From RGIG5327 sp045612485 (GTDB lineage: Bacteria > Verrucomicrobiota > Lentisphaeria > Victivallales > UBA1829): a stretch of 6,260 nucleotides of DNA. Positions within the stretch are counted from its first letter, which is position 1. Each line of letters begins with the position of its first letter. The position numbers were made by a program, and so were the translations under genes. Below the pieces are notes generated by a model. It searched no databases. It saw only the letters and a list, made by a program, of their open reading frames with translations, and had not been told where the DNA came from. The stretch is taken from NCBI GenBank assembly GCA_045612485.1, contig JAZKZE010000152.1, positions 1-6,260 on the forward strand. Reading direction: 5' to 3'. Shown here piece after piece: positions 1 through 5,588 of this stretch.

Positions 1-41
1 GGTTCTTATTTATTTTACAACAAAACTGCTTCAACATTTTT

Positions 42-256
42 TTCCTGCGCCCCGATGGGGCTTGAATCTCTGTTTACAATTTTTCCCGGGGTTAAAACCC
101 CGGGCTGGGTTCTGTCGTCCCTACGGGACTTGATTTGTGACAGGAACATATATTTCTTGTACCCCGGCTTTGTTCTGTCGCCCTCCGGGACTTGATTTGT
201 GACAAAAGCATATATTTCTTGTACCCCGGATCTGGGTTCCTGTGCCCCGGGGGGGC
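42..256. repeat. Four-copy tandem hairpin repeat (63-68 bp units)
   Basis: Units begin with TTCYTG or TTCTGTCG at 42, 110, 173 and 237; the last is truncated. Each opens with a short GC hairpin: 49-53/57-61 (GCCCC/GGGGC), 117-121/125-129 (GTCCC/GGGAC), 181-183/187-189 (CCC/GGG, weaker) and 244-248/252-256 (GCCCC/GGGGC). Units 2 and 3 then share CTTGATTTGTGACA, four variable bases, and a 21-base block ending TTGTACCCCGG (151-167 and 212-229 region), so they are nearly identical over about 45 bases. Unit 1 is more diverged. The swap of GCCCC/GGGGC for GTCCC/GGGAC keeps pairing, which suggests selection on structure. There are no unique spacers between exact repeats, so this is not a CRISPR array. 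I infer a dispersed, REP-like intergenic element; I recall similar GTTCTGTCG-CCC-GGG-CTT sequences from several phyla, but cannot verify that here. Confidence 0.8.
85..104. repeat. 9-bp-stem GC-rich hairpin inside repeat unit 1
   Basis: CCCGGGGTT (85-93) and AACCCCGGG (96-104) pair perfectly around a 2-nt AA loop. Only unit 1 has both arms. Units 2 and 3 keep the right-arm remnant ACCCCGG but have CATATATTTCTT where the left arm should be. It is therefore a second hairpin of the repeat that is lost in the middle copies. There is no T-run after it, so I do not call it a terminator. Confidence 0.75.
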
Positions 257-399
257 TTTTTTATTCTCCTCTATGATATTTCACTCATACTGTCTGGAAA
301 ATCTGACAAAATCACTTTTTCAAAATCCAATTTTCTCCCGCTCAAATATGGCGAAAATACCTGTTTTTTGAGAAATTATGGGATAGCTGTGTATAATTT
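257..399. other. AT-rich non-coding gap downstream of the AraC gene
   Basis: I see no supportable gene here. A 7-bp AT-only dyad, AAATTAT (373-379) and ATAATTT (393-399), lies just beyond the stop of the minus-strand AraC gene. On that strand it is not followed by a T-run, so it is a poor terminator candidate. A plus-strand reading frame that begins near 242 runs antisense through the AraC gene and is discounted. Confidence 0.5.
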
Positions 400-1368
400 T
401 TATTTCCCGTTTTCCTGCCGGTATTCTGTAGGGGATTTTTTCATAACAAGCCGGAAATCCCTTGTAAAAAAGGATTGGGAACTGTATGCACAGATCCGGG
501 CAAGTTCGGCAATGGTCACATTGGTGGTTTTGAGTGCGTGTGCCGCAAAATTAACCTTCTGTATGCGGATATATTCCACAGGGGTCATCCCCATATATTT
601 CAGAAAAAAACGGTTCAATGTTCTTCTGGACATTCCCACAGAATCCGCAAGAGCATCCAGATCATACTTTTTGAAAGTCAGGGGTTCAAGAATGGAATAG
701 AGTTTGTAACGGATATCTTTTGAAGTGTGTTTTCTGATCCTGCCCAGGTCTATGATAAAAGAATAAATGATCTTGGAAGCGGTAAAAGACGCATCCTGCG
801 GATTCTCTTCCCCCAGAGCAAAAAGTTCTTCAAAATACGGAAGAAGTGTCCCGGAGTCCGGCAGGGAAAGGATCACTGGCAGATAGCCGGTGATCTCCCG
901 GGTAAGGAATAAACTTTCCGGCATACCGCCGGAGAAATCAAAGAACAGCCGCTGTAAATGCCCGCCTTTTTTCACAGAAATGGTAAAATCTTTTGTAAAA
1001 GGTTCCAGCAGGATATCGCCTTTTTTCAAACTGTACTCTTTCCCGTCGTGGGAAAAAAGCCCCTCCCCCTCTGTGATATAATGAAATTTCCAGATATTGG
1101 TATTGCTTATATTCTGCTTTCTGTACGGAAAAACACCGCTGCAAAATGTACTTTTCCCGCAACTGGAGATATTGAAACAGGGGGCTTGCAGAAGGGCATC
1201 CCCATACTGATTTTCATAGGCGATCTCTACAACACCTTTGCGTTCTGTCCTTCTTGTAAGGAAAAAACTTTCTGTGGCAAGCCGTTCAGAAATATTTGTA
1301 AACTTACGGTACTTTCTTTTATGATTCTTCTTTTCCTTTGCGGAAACCGTATCGTTCTTTTTTTTCAT
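400..1368 (-). CDS. AraC/XylS-family transcriptional regulator
   Basis: This 322-residue protein has the layout of a sugar-responsive AraC activator. Residues about 90-147 form a cupin-like sensor, with IWKFHYITEGEG, HDGKEYSLKKGDILLEPF and the strand LQRLFFDFSG. Residues about 218-317 hold the double helix-turn-helix domain: helix set one is DLDALADSVGMSRRTLNRFF (236-255) followed by MGMTPVEYIR, and set two is TIAELARICAYSSQSFFTRDF (285-305) followed by the family-typical KKSPTEYR ending. The first 22 residues are unusually rich in Lys and Arg. The only in-frame Met before residue 149 is the first one, so the start is firm; GGGGA lies about 8 nt upstream. It is transcribed away from the pilin-DUF4838 operon, the usual arrangement for a local regulator. 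I infer that it controls that operon in response to a glycan-derived ligand. The ligand cannot be read from the sequence. The family call is very secure and the target is likely. Confidence 0.93.
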   Translation of the reverse strand: MKKKNDTVSAKEKKNHKRKYRKFTNISERLATESFFLTRRTERKGVVEIAYENQYGDALLQAPCFNISSCGKSTFCSGVFPYRKQNISNTNIWKFHYITEGEGLFSHDGKEYSLKKGDILLEPFTKDFTISVKKGGHLQRLFFDFSGGMPESLFLTREITGYLPVILSLPDSGTLLPYFEELFALGEENPQDASFTASKIIYSFIIDLGRIRKHTSKDIRYKLYSILEPLTFKKYDLDALADSVGMSRRTLNRFFLKYMGMTPVEYIRIQKVNFAAHALKTTNVTIAELARICAYSSQSFFTRDFRLVMKKSPTEYRQENGK

Positions 1369-1401
1369 ACTTTATCCCCGGTAAACTGTTTTTCTTTTTT
1401 T

Positions 1402-1429
1402 ACTATACTTCCCCAACTCTTTTTTGCAA
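1402..1429 (-). promoter_or_regulatory. Candidate promoter for the AraC gene
   Basis: Read on the minus strand, TTGCAA (1429-1424), a 16-bp spacer and TATAGT (1407-1402) resemble sigma-70 boxes. Transcription would start near 1395 and give a leader of about 27 nt before the ATG at 1368. The match is moderate and the DNA is AT-rich, so a chance match is possible. Confidence 0.4.
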
Positions 1430-1449
1430 ATAAATCAAAAAAGATTTAT
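1430..1449. promoter_or_regulatory. 7-bp dyad upstream of the AraC-gene promoter
   Basis: ATAAATC (1430-1436) and GATTTAT (1443-1449) are perfect inverted repeats separated by six A residues. They abut the candidate -35 box of the AraC gene, a plausible operator position. The AT-only composition lowers its weight. Confidence 0.3.
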
Positions 1450-1507
1450 GCAGAAAATGTCTGTATTTTGAAAATCTTTGTCTTTAATTTGCATCAAAAA
1501 CCCCCTT

Positions 1508-1536
1508 TACCATATTGAAACAGAGAAAATATGGTA
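1508..1536. promoter_or_regulatory. Candidate operator: 9-bp dyad over the pilin promoter
   Basis: TACCATATT (1508-1516) and AATATGGTA (1528-1536) are perfect inverted repeats with an 11-bp gap, so the arm centres are 20 bp apart, about two helical turns. The left arm covers the start of the -35 box and the right arm ends one base before the -10 box. A dimer bound here would block RNA polymerase. AraC proteins more often use direct repeats, so the ligand-bound AraC protein or a different repressor (for example LacI- or GntR-type) could be the binder. Confidence 0.5.
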
Positions 1537-1542
1537 TATAAT
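1515..1542 (+). promoter_or_regulatory. Sigma-70-type promoter of the pilin-DUF4838 operon
   Basis: TTGAAA (1515-1520) is a 5-of-6 match to the -35 consensus, and TATAAT (1537-1542) is a perfect -10 box; the spacer is 16 bp. Transcription would start near 1549, leaving a leader of about 65 nt before the ATG at 1614. The leader contains four scattered ACAGG words (1554, 1568, 1574, 1609), of unknown meaning. Confidence 0.65.
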
Positions 1543-1613
1543 ATTCCGTAATAACAGGTACGGCATTACAGGAACAGGGTAAATAACATCATTCAGAACA
1601 GAAAGGATACAGG

Positions 1614-2369
1614 ATGAAAAAATATCCGTTTACGCTTATTGAACTTCTTGTGGTGATCGCAATCATCGCCATTCTTGCAAGTATGCTTCTTCCGGCATTG
1701 AGCAGGGCAAGGGAGACGGCAAGACAGGTCAACTGCCTGAACAATCTCAAACAGATCTTTGTTTACTGGTCACTTTATGCCGATGACAGTAAAGGATATG
1801 TTTACGCAACCCATTATGAAGATGCTTCTTCCGGCCGTACCTATGGACACTGGTACAGAGTCCTTGCCAAAGATGCGGCAGGTTACGCGCCCTATACATT
1901 GAAACAGGTGGATGGCAACAAGGTGAAAAGTCTCCGCTGTGATACAGTATTGAATGTATTTAACAGAAACGGTTATGACAGGATCTCCGGAACACAGCTT
2001 AGTGCTTATGCCACATACAATGTCTGTCAGAATCTGAACACCGAAGCAAACAAAGGCTTTTTTACCGGTACCAGAGATTCTAAAAAATATTTCAATCTTT
2101 TCAGCGTGAAAAATCCTTCCCACCTGCACTATTTCAACTGTGCAAAGGACTACTCCAATCAAAGGATCTACGGACACCACGGCAACAGCAGCAAGATCCC
2201 TATGCTTTTCTGCAGCGGAACGGCAAGGATGTTTGACTTCAAAAATGAAAAAAGACCTGCGGATAATTACTTTCCCCTGTTAAGATCTGCCTACGGGCCA
2301 TTCTGGGAAAAACAGAAACTCAACAACAGTTACTATCCCTGCAAAGGGGATGCGTTCACAGCACGGTAA
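1614..2369 (+). CDS. Type II secretion/type IV pseudopilin-like protein (prepilin-type N-terminus, degenerate H-X9-DG end)
   Basis: The 251-residue product starts with a short basic head, MKKYP, then FTLIELLVVIAIIAI and LASMLLPALSRAR, the class III (prepilin) signal and hydrophobic assembly helix. Glu10 is the conserved +5 glutamate if processing occurs before Phe6. The residue at -1 is Pro5 rather than the classical Gly. CLNNLKQI (41-48) follows, as is usual in this planctomycete/lentisphaera protein class. Near the C-terminus, HH (188-189) followed by PMLFCSG (196-202) looks like a decayed form of the H-X9-DG motif: eleven residues separate His189 from SG, and Asp is replaced by Ser. Six cysteines occur (41, 109, 138, 176, 200, 243). 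AAAGGA at 1602-1607 lies 6 nt before the ATG. It is the first gene of a probable operon with the secreted DUF4838 protein. The role is inferred as an envelope pseudopilin that helps export or surface display of that partner. Confidence 0.88.
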   Translation: MKKYPFTLIELLVVIAIIAILASMLLPALSRARETARQVNCLNNLKQIFVYWSLYADDSKGYVYATHYEDASSGRTYGHWYRVLAKDAAGYAPYTLKQVDGNKVKSLRCDTVLNVFNRNGYDRISGTQLSAYATYNVCQNLNTEANKGFFTGTRDSKKYFNLFSVKNPSHLHYFNCAKDYSNQRIYGHHGNSSKIPMLFCSGTARMFDFKNEKRPADNYFPLLRSAYGPFWEKQKLNNSYYPCKGDAFTAR

Positions 2370-2392
2370 ATTTTATAAAACATAGAAAAATG

Positions 2393-2398
2393 AAAGGA
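2393..2398 (+). promoter_or_regulatory. Ribosome binding site that fixes the DUF4838 start
   Basis: AAAGGA lies 6 nt before the ATG at 2405, the same spacing as for the pilin gene. An in-frame ATG at 2390 lies upstream of this site and has no Shine-Dalgarno-like sequence before it, so 2405 is preferred. The choice removes MKGKK from the N-terminus. Confidence 0.7.
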
Positions 2399-2404
2399 AA
2401 AAAA

Positions 2405-5332
2405 ATGTCATTCAACCCGGTAAAGTCTGTTATCATTCTGCTTGCTTTATCTACACTCCTCCCCCTTTGGGGCAAAGAGTATTTCCTGATGGAAAAAGGC
2501 AAAGCATTGTGTGAGATCGTTATTCCCGCTAACGCTCCGGAAAATTACAAATATGCGGCAAAGGAACTTTCCGGATACCTTGCCCTCATCGGAAAAGGAA
2601 ATGCCCCGGCCATTGTAAATAAGGCAACCGGCAAAGCCTATCCCATCTCCTTCAAGGAAACCAAAGATACTGCCCTGAAACAGGATGGATTCCGCATCAC
2701 TGCAAATGACAAAGGACTCCTGATCGAACACAATACAAGTGTGGGAGCCTTATACGGAGCATACGGGATCCTGAAAAAATATGGCGGGATCGTGTGGCTC
2801 GTTCCCGGTAAAGACGGGGAATATTATAAAGTAAAGGAAGTGATTTCCGTTCCGGAAGGTTCTTTCATACGCAATCCCTTCCGCCGCATCCGGGCAGGCA
2901 ATAATCTGGGGCTTTCCCGGGCGGGCAGAGAATGGCTCCCCCGCAATAACATGAACAATCTTACCAGCCGTCCGAACCTCAGCAAAAGTAAAGAACTTCA
3001 GGCACTGGGAGCGAAAGTAGCCGAAGGCTATCACTGCTTCACCCGGCTTCTTACAGGAGAATATGACAACTGGAAAAAAATGAATGCCAAACTGGATATT
3101 CTTTATAAGGAACACCCGGAATACTTCCCTCTGATCAACGGCAAACGCACCCATCTCAACAACGCCCGGGGGACATTCAGTGACAAGCAGCCCTGCACCA
3201 CCAATAAAGATGTGCTGCGTATCATGAAGAAAAATCTGGAATACTGCATTGAAAACAGGGTCTATCCTGACGGGATCTACCTTTTCTACAATAATGACGG
3301 TACCGCCTGGTGCCAGTGCGAAAACTGTAAGAAAGTGGATTCCAAACCGGACAGGGAAAACAACTGGATGACCCACCGTTACTGGCAGCTTTATCAGGAT
3401 CTCACAAAAGATATCCTGAAAAAATATCCGGATGCCATCATCATCGGCAATCCCTATCAGAACTTCCAGGAACTCCCCGAAAACAGATCCCTTATCCAAA
3501 AATCCGGCTGGATCGAACTGGGCTTCAACCGTACCTGCTGGCGGCATAATATGGATGACCCCAAATGCCTTACCAATCCCTCCTATTTGAGAAAATACCT
3601 TGCCTGGGGCTCTCTGGGCAATCCCATGACCAGCTGGGAACAGCTGACCGCGGCCGGACGGAATTTCCTTCCGGTGGAATTCACTGTCCGTGACCGCCTG
3701 AAATTCTATAAAAAGATCAACTGTGAAATGTTCCCGGAGGTGATGGCACCCTATACAAATATCAAACGCCGGCCGAAAATGACACAGGATATGTGGCTTG
3801 CCATGTGGCAGAGTATGTATTTTATTGCCGGCGCCCAGTGGGATGAAAATTTCGACTTTGACAGAGAATATGAAAAAATCAATTCCCTCTACTACGGCAA
3901 AGGCTGGGAAGGCGGCATGAAAGAATTGCGTGCTTATCTTATAAAAGTTTACAGTGAAACTTCCGGCTGTGCCGGTCATGGTCACGGCAATCCGCTGGGG
4001 AAAATGCTGACCACCCCCGGAGCAAAAGGGAAAATTATTGCCCTCTTTGACAAAGCGGAAAAAGCCGCCGCAAAAGACCCGGATAAACGGGCACTCAAAC
4101 ATGTGAAAAAGGACAGGGAATTTTTCAATCTCACCTGGGAAAACGCCTATAATTCCTTCATCACCAATTTCCGGGAGATCACCGCCTACCGCCGAAAAGG
4201 CAATATAAAGATCGACGGGATCATTGAGGAACAGGATTGGAAGAATGCGGACATCATTTCCAACTTCACCAATCAGAGAGGAAGTGAGAAAAACGGTAAA
4301 AAGATTTTTGTTCCCGTTCCCGATAAGGAACAGACCTTCCTGCGGATCGTCTATGAACCGGACTACATCTATTTTGCCATTGAAGCAATGGAACCCACGC
4401 CGGAAAAGATGATCACAGCAATCACAAAGAAAGACGGTCCCGTCTGGGAAGACAATACTCTGGAGATCTTCCTTTCCCACCCGGATATGGGCAACAGTTA
4501 CTATCAGATGATCTACAACGCCAGAGGCGTCTGCTATGACCATATTGTTGTACCCGGAAAAGGCAATGACAAAAAGTTTGAAGCCAAAGGGGAGTTTGCA
4601 GTAAAAGTCCTGAAAGACCGCTGGGTACTGGAAGGAAGATTCCCCACCGACAATCTGGGGGAAAAATGTTTTGACGGTCAGATATGGAAACTCAATATCG
4701 AAAGAAGAAGATTCCTTTCCGACGGGACAAATATCCCCTCCAGTTTGAGTATAGGTGAAGGTAAAAGCGTTGCAGTATTCCAGAATGTGAACTTTGCAAA
4801 AGAACGCAAGATCCACCTTGCCAGTGCCGGAACAGTGGAAACAAGAGCCTTTGCCAATGGTTCCCTCAATGAACTGGAAGATGCGAAAAATAACGGCAAT
4901 CTGAAAAGATGGAAAGTTATCGGCGGAAAAGCTCCGAAAAGCTGGATGTTCGGCGGTGCGGGAAAGGATTCGGAACTGGAAATGATCCTCCAGCCCGGAA
5001 GCAGCAATAACTATTATATCAGAAGTAAGAATGGTCTGGTATTCCAGCGTTACCGGGCGGTACCCACCCATGTAAAATACTCTCTCAGAGCCAAGGGGAA
5101 AGGGAAACTGTGGGTATTCTGTCTGCAGGAAACGCAGAAGAAAGGGCAGAAACGTGCAAAAGGGCTCCCGGCACATACTTTCCAAACTCTTTCCATAGAT
5201 TCCAAAGACTGGCAGACCTACAAGTTTGAATATAAGACCAGTGTGCCTGATATGCACATCTTCCCCGGCTTCAAAGTTATTTCCGGAGAAGTCTTTGTGG
5301 ATGACCTTATGGCTGTCCCGGCTGTTAAATAA
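2405..5332 (+). CDS. Secreted DUF4838-family (GH163-like) glycan-active protein with C-terminal CBM9-like module
   Basis: The product has 975 residues. Residues 1-23 are a signal peptide (VKSVIILLALSTLLPLWG). Residues about 35-150 form a GH20/GH67-type N-terminal alpha/beta domain: YAAKELSGYLALIG, then VGALYGAYGILKKYGGIVWL. DUF4838 follows to about 530. It includes EHPEYFPLINGKR (236-248), DGIYLFYNNDG (289-299), the signature Cys set WCQCENC (Cys303, 305, 308), and DMWLAMWQSMYFIAGAQWD plus YYGKGWEGGM. Asp298, Glu441 and Glu445 are candidate catalytic acids, by position only. Residues about 598-805 resemble a CBM9/DOMON-type module (IKIDGIIEEQDWKNADI, WEDNTLEIFLSHP). Residues about 815-975 look like a second jelly-roll ending in GEVFVDDLMAVP. 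As I recall, the DUF4838 fold defines GH163, endo-beta-N-acetylglucosaminidases that act on complex N-glycans. Assigning that activity here is inference; other glycans are possible. It lies 35 nt after the pilin gene with no terminator between. Confidence 0.87.
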   Translation: MSFNPVKSVIILLALSTLLPLWGKEYFLMEKGKALCEIVIPANAPENYKYAAKELSGYLALIGKGNAPAIVNKATGKAYPISFKETKDTALKQDGFRITANDKGLLIEHNTSVGALYGAYGILKKYGGIVWLVPGKDGEYYKVKEVISVPEGSFIRNPFRRIRAGNNLGLSRAGREWLPRNNMNNLTSRPNLSKSKELQALGAKVAEGYHCFTRLLTGEYDNWKKMNAKLDILYKEHPEYFPLINGKRTHLNNARGTFSDKQPCTTNKDVLRIMKKNLEYCIENRVYPDGIYLFYNNDGTAWCQCENCKKVDSKPDRENNWMTHRYWQLYQDLTKDILKKYPDAIIIGNPYQNFQELPENRSLIQKSGWIELGFNRTCWRHNMDDPKCLTNPSYLRKYLAWGSLGNPMTSWEQLTAAGRNFLPVEFTVRDRLKFYKKINCEMFPEVMAPYTNIKRRPKMTQDMWLAMWQSMYFIAGAQWDENFDFDREYEKINSLYYGKGWEGGMKELRAYLIKVYSETSGCAGHGHGNPLGKMLTTPGAKGKIIALFDKAEKAAAKDPDKRALKHVKKDREFFNLTWENAYNSFITNFREITAYRRKGNIKIDGIIEEQDWKNADIISNFTNQRGSEKNGKKIFVPVPDKEQTFLRIVYEPDYIYFAIEAMEPTPEKMITAITKKDGPVWEDNTLEIFLSHPDMGNSYYQMIYNARGVCYDHIVVPGKGNDKKFEAKGEFAVKVLKDRWVLEGRFPTDNLGEKCFDGQIWKLNIERRRFLSDGTNIPSSLSIGEGKSVAVFQNVNFAKERKIHLASAGTVETRAFANGSLNELEDAKNNGNLKRWKVIGGKAPKSWMFGGAGKDSELEMILQPGSSNNYYIRSKNGLVFQRYRAVPTHVKYSLRAKGKGKLWVFCLQETQKKGQKRAKGLPAHTFQTLSIDSKDWQTYKFEYKTSVPDMHIFPGFKVISGEVFVDDLMAVPAVK

Positions 5333-5353
5333 GAAAGACGGCTGTTCCGGCAT

Positions 5354-5396
5354 AAAATATTATGGGTGATCACAGTATTGCCCATAATATTTTTTT
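5354..5396 (+). terminator. Intrinsic terminator of the pilin-DUF4838 operon
   Basis: AAAATATTATGGG (5354-5366) pairs perfectly with CCCATAATATTTT (5381-5393) to give a 13-bp stem with a 14-nt loop. A run of seven T residues spans 5390-5396. It starts 22 nt after the stop codon of the DUF4838 gene. The stem is AT-rich except at its apex. Confidence 0.8.
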
Positions 5397-5399
5397 ATT

Positions 5400-5441
5400 C
5401 CGGAAGAATGATTTTGCAATATCACGGCATATATCTTCCGG
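5400..5441. repeat. 8-bp inverted repeat between terminator and MarR gene
   Basis: CCGGAAGA (5400-5407) and TCTTCCGG (5434-5441) are perfect inverted repeats. ATG/CAT (5408-5410/5428-5430) can extend the pairing across a bulge. There is no T-run after it. It could be a protein-binding site or an RNA structure; the function is unknown. Confidence 0.45.
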
Positions 5442-5465
5442 CAATGATATATTTTTACAGAAAAC

Positions 5466-5485
5466 ACGCTCTGAAAGCGTTTTTT
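5466..5485 (+). terminator. Short terminator-like hairpin
   Basis: ACGCT (5466-5470) pairs with AGCGT (5476-5480) around a 5-nt loop and is followed directly by a six-T run (5480-5485). A second small hairpin follows: CCGTTT (5487-5492) pairing with AAACGG (5496-5501). The first may be a back-up terminator for read-through from the DUF4838 gene. The stem is short, so efficiency is doubtful. Confidence 0.4.
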
Positions 5486-5503
5486 CCCGTTTTTTAAACG
5501 GAA

Positions 5504-5545
5504 TAACTATTGAAAAAAACGATTTATATAATAGATTAATAGTTA
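5504..5545. promoter_or_regulatory. Candidate MarR operator half-sites
   Basis: TAACTATT (5504-5511) and AATAGTTA (5538-5545) are perfect 8-bp inverted repeats, 34 bp centre to centre, that bracket the likely MarR-gene promoter. An extra AATAG lies at 5530-5534. MarR proteins commonly repress their own genes. The spacing is wide for one dimer, so this could be two sites or one loop. Confidence 0.35.
5510..5537 (+). promoter_or_regulatory. Candidate promoter of the MarR gene
   Basis: TTGAAA (5510-5515), a 16-bp spacer and TAGATT (5532-5537) form a sigma-70-like pair. A perfect TATAAT also occurs at 5527-5532, but its only possible -35 at 17-bp spacing is the poor TAACTA (5504-5509). Either choice gives a leader of about 45-50 nt before the ATG at 5589. 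Confidence 0.45.
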
Positions 5546-5573
5546 CAGACATTAAATTATTTTGAATGGATTC

Positions 5574-5580
5574 AGAGAGG
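5574..5580 (+). promoter_or_regulatory. Ribosome binding site that fixes the MarR start
   Basis: AGAGAGG ends 8 nt before the ATG at 5589. A longer reading frame could begin at a TTG at 5562, but that codon lies upstream of this site and has only AT-rich sequence before it, so the ATG is preferred. Confidence 0.65.
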
Positions 5581-5588
5581 CTGACGAC

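Noticed and set aside
42..256. CRISPR array
   Set aside because: The similar blocks are imperfect, occupy most of the unit, and leave no set of unique, equal-length spacers; no cas gene is visible.
373..399. Terminator for the AraC gene
   Set aside because: The AAATTAT/ATAATTT dyad is AT-only, and on the minus strand it is followed by CTCAAAAAACAG rather than a T-run.
242..700. A 152-residue plus-strand frame starting in the last repeat unit
   Set aside because: It runs antisense through the helix-turn-helix end of the AraC gene, has no ribosome binding site, and has no recognisable protein features.
958..1518. A 186-residue plus-strand frame antisense to the AraC N-terminal half
   Set aside because: It overlaps the AraC gene and the divergent promoter region, and its content is an antisense Phe/Leu-rich translation.
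1536..1580. GTAAT/ATTAC dyad and ACAGG words in the pilin-operon leader as a riboswitch
   Set aside because: The pairing is only 5 bp with nothing resembling a known aptamer core, and a 65-nt leader is too short for most riboswitches.
2750..5353. An 867-residue open frame on the minus strand, antisense to the DUF4838 gene
   Set aside because: It lies almost wholly antisense to a gene with clear domains and a signal peptide. Its translation is low-complexity in Phe, Gly and Ile with no recognisable motif, and its openness follows from codon bias in the plus-strand gene.
5362..5565. A 67-residue plus-strand frame (and a 60-residue minus-strand one) between the DUF4838 and MarR genes
   Set aside because: The plus-strand frame starts inside the terminator stem and crosses the MarR promoter. 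Neither has a Shine-Dalgarno sequence or any motif.
5562..5588. TTG-initiated longer form of the MarR protein
   Set aside because: The ribosome binding site AGAGAGG (5574-5580) lies downstream of this TTG and is properly spaced for the ATG at 5589.
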